The translations under genes and the position numbers were made by a program. Shown here piece after piece: positions 1-7,162 of a stretch of 64,000 nucleotides of DNA; positions within the stretch are counted from its first letter, which is position 1; the number at the start of each line of letters is the position of its first letter. Source of the DNA: an uncultured Erythrobacteraceae bacterium (GTDB lineage: Bacteria > Pseudomonadota > Alphaproteobacteria > Sphingomonadales > Sphingomonadaceae); the NCBI GenBank assembly GCA_946482075.1, contig CAMLQG010000004.1, positions 1 through 64,000 of the forward strand, written 5' to 3'. A model generated the notes under the pieces. That model saw only the letters and a list, made by a program, of their open reading frames with translations, was not told the DNA's origin and searched no databases.

Positions 1-429
1 CGGCACCCGGCTGAACATGCTTTCGCCACAGAACACGCGGGCAAAGCCGACCCCATAGAGCCCGCCCACGAGCTCGCCGTCCTGCCAGCATTCGATGGAA
101 TGCGCGTGGCCTTCGGCATGAAGCGCGCGATAGCTCGCGGTGATTCGCGCGCTGATCCAGCTTTCCGGATGGTCGGGGCGCGGGGCGGCGCAAGCGGCGA
201 TCACTTCCCTGAAGGCGGCGTTGCAGGTGACGTGGAGCCGTTCCTGCCGTAGCGTCTTGGCCAGCGAATGGGAGCAGTGGAAGCCGTCCAGCGGCAGGAT
301 CGCCCGTTCGCGCGGCTCGATCCAGAAAATCTCCGTATCCTCGCGCCCTTCCGCCATCGGGAATATCCCGCTGCGATAGGCCGACATCAGAAGATCGGTC
401 GGAATCGGATGGTGCGGTGGCGCGTGCAC
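1..429 (-). CDS. aat: Leucyl/phenylalanyl-tRNA-protein transferase (3' part missing)
   Basis: Aat transfers Leu or Phe from aminoacyl-tRNA to the N-terminus of proteins with an N-terminal Arg or Lys, marking them for ClpS/ClpAP degradation in the cytoplasm. The 143 visible codons carry family motifs: YRSGIFPMAEG near the N-terminus, a region beginning FWIEPRERAILPLDGFHCSH, and RVFCGESMFSRVP at the window edge. The family is about 230 residues, so the C-terminal third lies outside the window. The start is taken as GTG at 429, preceded by AGGTGA at normal spacing; an in-frame ATG at 387 lacks a comparable site. The gene is transcribed away from the tRNA-Trp gene. Motif matches make the identity firm; the start codon is an inference. 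Confidence 0.92.
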   Translation of the reverse strand, partial: MHAPPHHPIPTDLLMSAYRSGIFPMAEGREDTEIFWIEPRERAILPLDGFHCSHSLAKTLRQERLHVTCNAAFREVIAACAAPRPDHPESWISARITASYRALHAEGHAHSIECWQDGELVGGLYGVGFARVFCGESMFSRVP

Positions 430-514
430 AATTCACCTGTTAGCAGGTTTTGCGGCCCGGCCCACCCCACCGGCCGGGGATTTGCGCCGATAGGACATTG
501 CTATTTCGCGCTGC

Positions 515-541
515 TTGCAATGCCCGGAACGAGCCTATAGA
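515..541 (+). promoter_or_regulatory. Candidate promoter of tRNA-Trp
   Basis: TTGCAA (515-520) and TATAGA (536-541) are separated by 15 bases, about 15 bases upstream of the tRNA. The spacing is shorter than the usual 16-18, so the -35 register is uncertain. Judged by eye only. Confidence 0.35.
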
Positions 542-556
542 GGCCGCATCGCCTGC

Positions 557-632
557 AGGAGCGTAGCTCAGTTGGTAGAGCATCGGTCTCCAAAACCGAG
601 GGCCGTGGGTTCGAGTCCCTCCGCTCCTGCCA
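557..632 (+). tRNA. trnW: tRNA-Trp (anticodon CCA)
   Basis: A complete cloverleaf can be drawn. The acceptor arm AGGAGCG (557-563) pairs with CGCTCCT (622-628), followed by discriminator G and an encoded CCA. The D arm begins GCTC, the anticodon stem-loop TCGGT-CTCCAAA-ACCGA carries anticodon CCA, and the T arm contains GGTTCGAGTCC. In many alphaproteobacteria this tRNA lies directly upstream of secE-nusG. Here about 3 kb of other genes separate them. Confidence 0.97.
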
Positions 633-721
633 GGCTTTCCCGTCTTCCGCGCCTCGTGCCCGCCCGATCCCGAACATCTCTGCCGCTCTCCGGCTTGAAT
701 TCGCGCGCCGGCGGAGAATGT

Positions 722-1744
722 TCACCGATCCGCGATGGACACCACGATGCGCCCGGCCGTCTTGCCGGAAAGCACGTCGGCATAGGCTTCGCCCGCGCGT
801 TCCAGCGGATAGCGATGCTTGACCGGCGGCACCGAGAGCTTGCCCTGGCCCAGGAGGTCCATCAGGTAGCGCGCATTCGCCTCGACGCGTTCGGGTTCCG
901 CTTCCCAGCCGCGCAGCAGATTGGCGCCGATCACCGAGGACGCTTTCATCAGCGGCAGATTGAGCGGGAGCTTCGGGATCGTGCCGGCGGCGAAGCCGAT
1001 CACGATGAAGCGCCCGCCATAGCCGAGCGTGCGAAAGGCGAGTTCGGACATCTCGCCGCCCACCGGATCGTAGATCACATCCACGCCCTTCGGTCCGACG
1101 ATCGCTTCCACCCGCGCGCGCCAATCCGCTGCGCGCGTGTCGATCGCCACGTCGGCGCCCGCCTTCAAGGCGATGTCACGCTTCTCCTGGCTGGACGCCG
1201 ACGCGATCACGAAAGCGCCCATCGCCTTGCCCAACTCCACCGCGGCGAAGCCTGTGCCGCCGCCCGCTCCCAGCACCAGCAGCGTCTCGCCTTCCTTCAG
1301 CCGGGCTTCCTGCAGGCCGAAATAGCTCGTCTCCGTGTTGGAGCGGAACAGGGCGGCCCGTTCGAGATCGACGCCGTCGGGCACTTTCGCCACGTTGCGG
1401 ATCGGGGCCACCACCTTTTCGCCACAGGCGCCCAGGATGCGGCGTGTCTCGCGCGATTTGCCGACGAAGCCGACGCAGGCCACCCGGTCGCCCGGCGCGA
1501 AGCCGGTCACGCCTGCGCCCACCGTCTCGATCGTGCCCGAACATTCCGCGCCCGGCGTGAAGGGGAAGATCGGCTGGACCTGGTACTTGCCGGTGGAGAT
1601 CAGCGCATCGCCGAACACGCAGCCCAGCGTGTGGACCGCGATCAGCACTTCGCCGGGGCCGGGCGCGGGGTCGGGCAGATCCTCGAGCTTGAACGTTTCG
1701 CGCGGGTCGCCCCATTCCCCGATGACGATGGCTTTCAACTGCAT
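722..1744 (-). CDS. NADPH:quinone oxidoreductase family protein (zinc-independent MDR)
   Basis: Medium-chain dehydrogenase/reductase of 340 residues, expected to use NADPH to reduce quinones or other electrophiles in the cytoplasm. The N-terminal catalytic fold contains PGPGEVLIAV and PFTPGAECSG. The Rossmann glycine motif GAGGGTGFAAVELG is at residues 159-172. The structural-zinc cysteine cluster of zinc ADHs is absent, which places it with the quinone oxidoreductases. The start is ATG 1744, directly preceded by AGGGAGA; a longer frame to 1798 would run through the palindrome in the promoter region. It is divergent from the HxlR gene at 1804, a common arrangement for stress-responsive quinone reductases. 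The actual substrate cannot be read from the sequence. Confidence 0.85.
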   Translation of the reverse strand: MQLKAIVIGEWGDPRETFKLEDLPDPAPGPGEVLIAVHTLGCVFGDALISTGKYQVQPIFPFTPGAECSGTIETVGAGVTGFAPGDRVACVGFVGKSRETRRILGACGEKVVAPIRNVAKVPDGVDLERAALFRSNTETSYFGLQEARLKEGETLLVLGAGGGTGFAAVELGKAMGAFVIASASSQEKRDIALKAGADVAIDTRAADWRARVEAIVGPKGVDVIYDPVGGEMSELAFRTLGYGGRFIVIGFAAGTIPKLPLNLPLMKASSVIGANLLRGWEAEPERVEANARYLMDLLGQGKLSVPPVKHRYPLERAGEAYADVLSGKTAGRIVVSIADR

Positions 1745-1778
1745 TCTCCCTGATTGCGGAATTGTGCAAACCTGCGGG

Positions 1779-1799
1779 CTTGCCACCATGGCTGGCAAG
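1779..1799. promoter_or_regulatory. Inverted repeat, candidate HxlR operator
   Basis: A perfect inverted repeat CTTGCCA-N7-TGGCAAG lies in the 59-bp gap between the divergent quinone oxidoreductase and HxlR genes, 35 bp upstream of the former. HxlR-type regulators bind such sites as dimers. Assignment is by position and symmetry only. Confidence 0.5.
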
Positions 1800-1803
1800 T
1801 AGG

Positions 1804-2238
1804 ATGATTTTCCTGACCACTATGGAAAAGCAGAGAGAAATCCTTCTGGAAGACGGCACGGTCGTGACGCATGCGATGCTTGCGCCGATCATCCATCTGA
1901 TGCGCACGCTGTCCGCCAAGTGGAAGCTGGAGATCCTCTTCGCGGTCAATGAGGGTCATCGGCGGTTCGGCGAGATCATGCGCGCGACGCCCGGCATCAC
2001 CCAGCACATGCTGTCCACCCGGCTGCGCGAATTGCAGGACGAGGGCTTCCTTCTGCGACATGATTACGGCGAAGTGCCGCCGCGCGTCGAATACAGTCTC
2101 ACGCCTGCGGCCGATGCGCTGCGCCCGTCTTTCGAAGCGCTGATGATCTGGGCCAAGGCCCATGCGCCCGAAATTGTGCCAGCCCGGCCAAGCCGCGCTG
2201 CAGTGAAGCACGGCCTGGCACCTGCCGAACCGGATTGA
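1804..2238 (+). CDS. HxlR-family winged-helix transcriptional regulator
   Basis: About 144 residues with the HxlR winged helix-turn-helix: AKWKLEILFAV, then GHRRFGEI, the recognition region GITQHMLSTRLRELQDEGFL, and the wing PPRVEYSLTPAADAL. These proteins often sense electrophiles or quinones through cysteine and repress a neighbouring reductase. This protein has no cysteine if translation starts at 1804 or 1822, so any sensing would be cysteine-independent. A longer frame from 1762 would add a Cys but would begin upstream of the candidate operator. ATG 1804 is preferred over 1822, though neither has a strong ribosome-binding site. The divergent quinone oxidoreductase and perhaps the downstream SDR are the likely targets. 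Confidence 0.85.
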   Translation: MIFLTTMEKQREILLEDGTVVTHAMLAPIIHLMRTLSAKWKLEILFAVNEGHRRFGEIMRATPGITQHMLSTRLRELQDEGFLLRHDYGEVPPRVEYSLTPAADALRPSFEALMIWAKAHAPEIVPARPSRAAVKHGLAPAEPD

Positions 2239-2304
2239 GAGATGGTGCTGCTCTGCTAGAGCCGGTGCCGACCGACCTCCTCATTACGGAAGAAAAGAAC
2301 CATC

Positions 2305-3063
2305 ATGGCAGACCAGGAAATCGCACTTGTCACCGGGTCCTCGCGCGGGATCGGCAAGCGCATCGCGCAGCGGCTCGCGGCCGACGGCAAGTTCGTGCTG
2401 GTCCATTATGCCAGCAATGCCGCGATGGCGGACGAAGTCGTGGCGGCGATCGCCGGGGCGGGCGGCGCAGCGGCGGCCATCGGCGGCGATCTGCGCAGCG
2501 TGGACGGGATCAAGGCGATGTTCGCCGCGATCGACACGCTGCTGACGGATCGCTTCGGCGCATCGCGGATCAATGTCTTCGTCAACAGCGTGGGCATCGT
2601 CGATGGCGGGCCGATCCACACGATCGACGAGGCAGCGTATGACAAGCTGTTCGACACCAATGTGAAAGGCCCCTTCTTCGCCGCGCAGGCCGCGCTGGAG
2701 CGGATGCCCGATGGCGGGCGGATCGTACTCGTCTCGTCGATTGCCTCGATCCGCGCGATGCCCACCCGCCCGCTCTATTCGTCGAGCAAGGCGGCGATCA
2801 ACGGGCTGGTCATGGCGCTCGCCCAGTTTCTCGGGCCCCGCAACATCACGGTCAACGCGGTCCTGCCCGGCACGACGCTTACCGAAATGGCGGAGAAGGC
2901 GTTCGAGAAGCCGGGCGTGGAAGACCGGGTGAAGGCGCAGATCGCGCTCAACCGGGTCGGACGGCCCGAGGAAGTGGCCGACGCCGTGGTCATGCTGGTT
3001 TCGAAGGATGCGCGCTGGGTCACCGGCCAGTGCATCGCGGCGAGCGGCGGCCAGCAGCTCTAG
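2305..3063 (+). CDS. Short-chain dehydrogenase/reductase (SDR)
   Basis: Classical SDR of 252 residues, an NAD(P)-dependent alcohol/ketone oxidoreductase of unknown substrate. The cofactor motif TGSSRGIG is at residues 10-17. The usual NNAG appears as NSVG (94-97). The catalytic Ser lies in VLVSSIAS (about 144-145), and Tyr158 and Lys162 form the YxxxK motif in YSSSK. The C-terminal region ending WVTGQCIAASGGQQL is typical of FabG-like SDRs. It lies 66 bp downstream of the HxlR gene on the same strand and may be co-transcribed with it. Together with the quinone oxidoreductase it forms a small redox block inserted between tRNA-Trp and secE. Confidence 0.87.
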   Translation: MADQEIALVTGSSRGIGKRIAQRLAADGKFVLVHYASNAAMADEVVAAIAGAGGAAAAIGGDLRSVDGIKAMFAAIDTLLTDRFGASRINVFVNSVGIVDGGPIHTIDEAAYDKLFDTNVKGPFFAAQAALERMPDGGRIVLVSSIASIRAMPTRPLYSSSKAAINGLVMALAQFLGPRNITVNAVLPGTTLTEMAEKAFEKPGVEDRVKAQIALNRVGRPEEVADAVVMLVSKDARWVTGQCIAASGGQQL

Positions 3064-3090
3064 AGGCAGATGACTTTACACTGACCCATG

Positions 3091-3164
3091 CGTCACCCGG
3101 CCTCGAGCCGGGGTCCCACTGCCTTGGCTGGAGAAAGCGGGTCCCGGCTCAAGGCCGGGTGACG
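3091..3164. repeat. Palindromic intergenic repeat, family C (CCCGGCCT...GCCGGG)
   Basis: Arms at 3091-3117 and 3139-3164 are near-perfect inverted copies, and each is itself partly palindromic. The element follows the SDR gene and resembles the one at 21252-21318. It may act as a transcript end or be a passive REP-like element. Confidence 0.8.
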
Positions 3165-3351
3165 GTTGATGTGATCTGATGCCACTACGCTCGGGGGAAC
3201 TTCCGGGCAGTTCCTGAACGATTTCAGACGGCTCGGTCCATATTCCGCTCAGGCGGCGGATGGCTTCCTCCTGACGACGGGTTTCCGCGGGAACCGGTCG
3301 GCGAAGCGTTCATTCTTCTCGATAGAACGCATGAACATGAGGAGGCTCCCC

Positions 3352-3501
3352 TTGGCCAGCTCGAGTTATGTCAGCAGCCGTCCGGACAATTGGACACAGC
3401 CGCGCCCGCACACCGATCCCAGCCTGCGTCTGTACAAATACGGCCGTATCCGGCCGATGGAGGAGCCGAGCTTCTGGGAAAGGCTGATCGGGCGCCGCTG
3501 A
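3352..3501 (+). CDS. Small hypothetical protein, 49 aa
   Basis: An unrecognised 49-codon gene beginning with TTG at 3352. The start is supported by a full Shine-Dalgarno sequence AGGAGG (3340-3345) six bases upstream. In-frame ATGs at 3331 and 3337 overlap that site and are less likely. The product begins MASSSYVSSRPDNWTQ and ends FWERLIGRR. It is rich in Arg, Pro, Ser and Trp and has no membrane segment or signal peptide. Its non-random composition and ribosome-binding site argue that it is real. It sits alone between the SDR and secE. No function is proposed. Confidence 0.6.
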   Translation: MASSSYVSSRPDNWTQPRPHTDPSLRLYKYGRIRPMEEPSFWERLIGRR

Positions 3502-3712
3502 CGGGCCGGAAATCTCCGCTCGATACGAGCGGCGAATGAAGTGACCAAGCGAAGGCTTGCCATCGCGGGGCCGCCGCGCTAGAGCCCGCGACAACTTCCG
3601 ACATCGGAAAATCACAGCCCCTCCCGGTAGCGCCGGGGCGGCGATGATCCTATGGTGGAAGTTGGGGTTCTAACCCTAGGGACTCAATTTCGAACCGCGA
3701 GACGAGACGATC

Positions 3713-3907
3713 ATGGCCAAGACGAGCCCAGGCGAATTCCTCCGCCAGGTCCGCGCCGAAGCTTCGAAGGTGGTGTGGCCTTCGCGGCAGGAAACCGTGA
3801 CGACCGCCATTTTCGTGGCGATCATGATGGTGATCCTCTCGGTGTTCTTCCTGGGCATCGACACGCTGTTCGGCAAGATCATGCAATGGCTGCTTTCGCT
3901 GGCCTGA
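3713..3907 (+). CDS. secE: Preprotein translocase subunit SecE
   Basis: The short single-span form of SecE (64 residues), essential partner of SecY in the inner-membrane Sec translocon. The amphipathic helix region FLRQVRAEASKVVWPSRQET carries the conserved WPSRQE motif, followed by one membrane segment (about residues 27-50). nusG follows after 41 bp, giving the secE-nusG pair found across bacteria. The ATG at 3713 gives the usual MAKTSPGEF N-terminus. Identification is secure from motif plus context. Confidence 0.97.
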   Translation: MAKTSPGEFLRQVRAEASKVVWPSRQETVTTAIFVAIMMVILSVFFLGIDTLFGKIMQWLLSLA

Positions 3908-3948
3908 CGCGCGCCCGCAAACGGTTTGAGAAGACGGACAGATAAGAC

Positions 3949-4485
3949 ATGGCCCGCTGGTACATCATTCACGCCTATTCCGGTTTCGAGAACAAGGTGC
4001 GCGACGCGATCCTGACGGAAGCGGAGCGGCTGGGCCTGTCCGAAGCGATCGAGCAGGTCGAAGTCCCGTCCGAAACGGTGACCGAAGTGAAGCGCGGCAA
4101 GAAGGTCCAGGTCGATCGCAAGACGATGCCGGGTTACGTGCTGGCCAAGCTGACTCTGAACGACGACGTCTATCACCTCGTCAAGAACACGCCGAAGGTC
4201 ACCGGTTTTCTCGGTTCCAGCGGCAAACCGCAACCGATCTCCGAAGCGGAGGCCGCGCGTTATTTCGGTGCCGCCGAAGCCGCTGCCGCTTCCCCGCGCA
4301 AGCAGGTCAATGTCGATTACGAGATCGGGGACTCGGTCAAGGTGCTCGACGGCCCCTTCGCCAGCTTCAACGGCCTGGTGGAAGAGCTCGATTTCGACAA
4401 GAGCAAGGTCAAGGTCAGCGTCTCGATCTTCGGCCGCGCCACGCCGGTCGAACTCGATTTCGAGCAGGTCGAACTCGTCAAGTGA
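3949..4485 (+). CDS. nusG: Transcription termination/antitermination factor NusG
   Basis: NusG of 178 residues, the normal length. It binds RNA polymerase and couples transcription to Rho or to the ribosome. The N-terminal NGN domain begins [16 protein letters not shown] and includes the MPGYVLAK motif. The C-terminal KOW domain (from about residue 124) contains [20 protein letters not shown]. It is co-transcribed with secE. A strong hairpin-plus-T terminator follows at 4488-4518, so secE-nusG is separated from rplK-rplA. The two are contiguous in many genomes, but here a barrel-protein gene lies between them. Confidence 0.98.
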   Translation: MARWYIIHAYSGFENKVRDAILTEAERLGLSEAIEQVEVPSETVTEVKRGKKVQVDRKTMPGYVLAKLTLNDDVYHLVKNTPKVTGFLGSSGKPQPISEAEAARYFGAAEAAAASPRKQVNVDYEIGDSVKVLDGPFASFNGLVEELDFDKSKVKVSVSIFGRATPVELDFEQVELVK

Positions 4486-4487
4486 AG

Positions 4488-4518
4488 CTGTGTCCCGCCG
4501 GACACAGTTCCTTCTTTT
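4488..4518 (+). terminator. Intrinsic terminator after nusG
   Basis: A perfect 8-bp stem CTGTGTCC / GGACACAG with loop CGCC is followed by TTCCTTCTTTT. It begins two bases after the nusG stop codon. Confidence 0.85.
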
Positions 4519-4656
4519 CAATGAGATAACACCGAAACGGATGTAGTTTTCCGTTGTTCGGTCAGTGTTTGTGATTATTAGCGCCTCCGACGGGGCGCCC
4601 AGAACAGAAAAGATCTCGAAAACAGATCGTTCGTCACAATCACAACAGGAAGATTC

Positions 4657-5238
4657 ATGAAGAAATATTGCATTGCGGCTTTCGCCGCCGCTGTCGCTTG
4701 CGTGCCCGCCGCTGCCAACGCCAAGGCTTACATCGACGTCCATGGCGGCGTGGATCATGTGAAGATTTCCGGTGCCGGTTCGGATAACGGCGCGTCCTTC
4801 GGCGGTGCGGTTGGCTATGAAATCCCGCTGGGCGAAACCGTGTTCGTCGGCGTCGAAGCCGGGATCGACGGCAGTTCGACCAAGGAATGCGCGAGCTACC
4901 AGACTTTCCCGCCGCCGCCGTTCTCGCCTGCCACGATCGAAGAATGCGTGAAGGCCGGCCGCGATCTTTCGGCTGTGGTCCGTCTTGGCACCAAGCTTGG
5001 CGGCTCGACTTCGGTCTATGTGCTGGGCGGCTATACCAATGCCCGCATCAAGTACACTTATGACGATGGCCTCAATCGCGATTCCGTAAGCGGCAATGGC
5101 GACGGCTTCCGTCTGGGCGCGGGCTTCAAGCTCAACTTCAACGAGCGCTTCTACGGCAAGGTCGAATATCGCTATTCGAACTACGAAGCGGGTGTGAGCC
5201 GTCACAACGGCCTGGTCGGCGTCGGCATCGAGCTCTGA
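4657..5238 (+). CDS. Outer-membrane beta-barrel protein (opacity/OmpA-like barrel)
   Basis: Predicted small outer-membrane barrel of 193 residues. A Sec signal peptide (MKKYCIAAFAAAVACVPAAA, cleavage near ANA-KA) is followed by alternating strand/turn sequence: DVHGGVDHVKISG, GGAVGYEIPLGETVFVGVEAG, VRLGTKLGGSTSVYVLGGYT. The end, KVEYRYSNYEAGVSRHNGLV and a final GIEL, resembles the last strands of OmpA-like and Opa-type barrels. Residues KECASYQ and EECVKAG form a Cys-containing loop, possibly a disulfide. The gene has its own terminator at 5251-5290 and lies unusually between nusG and rplK. Its role is unknown; family membership is inferred from topology and terminal motifs. Confidence 0.75.
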   Translation: MKKYCIAAFAAAVACVPAAANAKAYIDVHGGVDHVKISGAGSDNGASFGGAVGYEIPLGETVFVGVEAGIDGSSTKECASYQTFPPPPFSPATIEECVKAGRDLSAVVRLGTKLGGSTSVYVLGGYTNARIKYTYDDGLNRDSVSGNGDGFRLGAGFKLNFNERFYGKVEYRYSNYEAGVSRHNGLVGVGIEL

Positions 5239-5250
5239 CGCGATGCCCAC

Positions 5251-5290
5251 GGGCGGGCGGTGGTGAGGGCCGCCGTCCGCCCGAATTTTT
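5251..5290 (+). terminator. Intrinsic terminator after the barrel-protein gene
   Basis: GGGCGGGCGG (5251-5260) pairs with CCGTCCGCCC (5273-5282) over 10 bp with one G-U pair, followed by GAATTTTTG. It lies 12 bases past the stop codon. Confidence 0.8.
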
Positions 5291-5549
5291 GCAAAACCAT
5301 TTTCCTACACGGCCGAAATCTGGCTTATCCTTGCGGATGGAAGCCGCCTCCCATCTTCGCCGAAGCCACCGTGCAGTCGAGCCGGTCGGGCAGGGGGTGA
5401 CACGCTCCCCCGTGAAAGGTCACACTGCTACAGCCTTGGATCGGCGCCGGAAAGGCCGGATTTCCGCGGCCCCCGCCCTGTCTCGCGCGGGAAGGGCGAG
5501 GGGTGCTTTCGGGCCCTTTTGCGTAAACCAGTTCCTCTCCTTCTCATGT

Positions 5550-5627
5550 CGTCATCCCAGCGAAGGCTGGGATCTTTCTCGGTTGAACGCCAAGATCGCA
5601 GAGATCCCAGCCTTCGCTGGGATGACG
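5550..5627. repeat. Palindromic intergenic repeat, family D (GTCATCCCAGCGAAGGCTGG)
   Basis: A perfect 26-bp inverted repeat: arms 5550-5575 and 5602-5627 around a 26-base spacer. Each arm is also internally palindromic (CCCAGC-GAA-GGCTGG). It lies in the long gap before rplK and has no coding function that I can see. Confidence 0.85.
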
Positions 5628-5922
5628 GAAAAGGTGCGGGTGGGCACGCGGCGCAGCGTCGCGATGGCCCTATCCTTTGCAAGGCCCACCCCCGGCCGCT
5701 GTGGCTTCGCCACGCCTGCGGCTCCTCGCAAGCGGGAGGGGAGGCTGGAAGCTCTCTCGCAGCCCATTGCAATTCGTGCCCGATACCGCTATCGGCGCGC
5801 GCTTCCGGCGGGCATTGCCCGGCGGATTCTTGCGGGAGGAGGGCCTCGCCCCTCTGCCTGACCGCTAAACATGAGGGCCCTTGCCGCGGCATGCGCCCGA
5901 CAGTGTGAAAAGGAGTGGCCAG
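5628..5922. other. Long leader/intergenic region upstream of rplK
   Basis: The gap between the barrel-protein gene and rplK is 684 bases. Apart from the terminator at 5251-5290 and the family D palindrome, I see no convincing gene in it; open frames lack ribosome-binding sites and coding character. The rplK promoter presumably lies here. No clear -35/-10 pair was identified. Confidence 0.5.
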
Positions 5923-6354
5923 ATGGCCAAGAAGATCGAAGGTTACATCAAGCTGCAGGTGCCGGCCGGTTCCGCCACGCCGTCCCCGCCGATCGGCCCC
6001 GCGCTGGGCCAGCGCGGCGTCAACATCATGGAATTCTGCAAGGCGTTCAATGCCGCGACGCAGGAACTGGAAAAGGCGATGCCGATCCCGACGGTGATCA
6101 CCGTCTATGCGGACCGTTCGTTCAGCTTCGTCACCAAGACGCCGCCGGCCAGCTTCCTGCTGAAGAAGGCCGCCAAGCTGAAGTCCGGTTCGAAGGAACC
6201 GGGCAAGGTGAGCGCCGGAACCATCAAGCGTTCGCAAGTCTCCGAAATCGCGCAGATGAAGATGGCGGATCTCAACGCCAACGACATCGAAGCAGCGACG
6301 AAGATCATCGAAGGTTCGGCCCGCGCGATGGGTCTCGAAGTGGTGGAGGGCTGA
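5923..6354 (+). CDS. rplK: 50S ribosomal protein L11
   Basis: L11 of 143 residues, part of the GTPase-associated centre of the 50S subunit, binding 23S rRNA helices 43-44. The N-terminus [16 protein letters not shown] and the proline-rich [19 protein letters not shown] are diagnostic. The start at 5923 follows AAGGAG at normal spacing; the longer frame from 5881 lies upstream of that site. It is followed after 4 bp by rplA, the standard L11-L1 operon. Feedback regulation by L1 binding to the mRNA leader is known in other bacteria but was not traced here. Confidence 0.98.
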   Translation: MAKKIEGYIKLQVPAGSATPSPPIGPALGQRGVNIMEFCKAFNAATQELEKAMPIPTVITVYADRSFSFVTKTPPASFLLKKAAKLKSGSKEPGKVSAGTIKRSQVSEIAQMKMADLNANDIEAATKIIEGSARAMGLEVVEG

Positions 6355-6358
6355 ACCC

Positions 6359-7060
6359 ATGACCAAGCTGACCAAGAAGAAGAAGGCGCTCAACGCCAAG
6401 CTGGGCGACAATCAGAAGCTCTATCCCTTCGCCGAAGCGCTGCAGACGCTGCGTGACCTCGCCAGCGCGAAGTTCGACGAAACCGTCGAGATCGCGATGA
6501 ACCTCGGCGTCGATCCGCGCCATGCCGACCAGATGGTGCGCGGCATGGTCTCGCTGCCGTCGGGCACGGGCAAGGAAGTGCGGGTCGCCGTGTTCGCCAA
6601 GGGCGACAAGGCTGACGAAGCTCTCGCCGCCGGTGCCGACAAGGTGGGCGCGGAAGACCTCATGGAAGACATGCAGGCCGGCAATCTGGATTACGACCGC
6701 GTCATCGCCACGCCCGACATGATGGGTGTGGTCGGCCGTCTCGGCAAGGTGCTGGGCCCCAAGGGACTGATGCCGAACCCGAAGCTCGGCACCGTCACGC
6801 CGAATGTGGCCCAGGCGGTCAAGGACGCCAAAGGCGGCCAGGTGGAGTTCCGCGTCGAGAAGGCCGGCATCATCCATTCCGGCATCGGCAAGATGTCCTT
6901 CACCGATGAACAGCTCAAGGCGAACTACGACGCTTTCGTCGATGCGATCACGAAGGCCAAGCCGGCGGGCGCCAAGGGCAAGTATGTTCAGAAGATCTCG
7001 CTCAGCTCCTCGATGGGGCCGGGCCTGAAGATCGATACGGCCGACGCGCCGAGCGCCTGA
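6359..7060 (+). CDS. rplA: 50S ribosomal protein L1
   Basis: L1 of 233 residues, forming the mobile L1 stalk of the 50S subunit near the E site and acting as a translational repressor of its operon in studied bacteria. It contains the family motif [15 protein letters not shown] and the preceding [12 protein letters not shown]. The lysine-rich start [15 protein letters not shown] is typical of alphaproteobacterial L1. It lies 4 bp after rplK and is followed by a strong terminator at 7096-7119, so rplJ-rplL are not in the same unit here. Identification is secure. Confidence 0.98.
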   Translation: MTKLTKKKKALNAKLGDNQKLYPFAEALQTLRDLASAKFDETVEIAMNLGVDPRHADQMVRGMVSLPSGTGKEVRVAVFAKGDKADEALAAGADKVGAEDLMEDMQAGNLDYDRVIATPDMMGVVGRLGKVLGPKGLMPNPKLGTVTPNVAQAVKDAKGGQVEFRVEKAGIIHSGIGKMSFTDEQLKANYDAFVDAITKAKPAGAKGKYVQKISLSSSMGPGLKIDTADAPSA

Positions 7061-7095
7061 TCCGGCGCGCTTTCGCGGTATGGAATGAGGGGCGG

Positions 7096-7119
7096 AAGGG
7101 CGGACCTTCCGCCCTTTTT
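7096..7119 (+). terminator. Intrinsic terminator after rplA
   Basis: AAGGGCGG (7096-7103) pairs with CCGCCCTT (7109-7116) around loop ACCTT and runs into TTTTT. It ends the rplK-rplA unit. Confidence 0.88.
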
Positions 7120-7137
7120 CGTTTGGGGGATACGGCC

Positions 7138-7162
7138 TTCCCCCCCCTTCAGGGGAGGGGAG
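7138..7162. repeat. Partial family E repeat (CCCCTTCAGGGGAGGGG) abutting the PQQ dehydrogenase stop
   Basis: This short arm matches the arms of the 9225-9336 element and ends immediately before the stop codon of the minus-strand gene at 7163. Thus the same repeat family touches both ends of that gene. Confidence 0.6.

Noticed and set aside
1762..1803. Longer HxlR N-terminus containing a cysteine
   Set aside because: It would start upstream of the candidate operator and lacks a ribosome-binding site; a downstream ATG is preferred, though not proven.
557..3712. Integrated island with attachment sites at the tRNA-Trp gene
   Set aside because: No repeat of the tRNA 3' end and no integrase were found downstream; the interruption can be described but not called a mobile element.
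3676..5250. 524-codon minus-strand frame opposite secE-nusG and the barrel gene
   Set aside because: Antisense to three well-supported genes; no motif and no plausible start.
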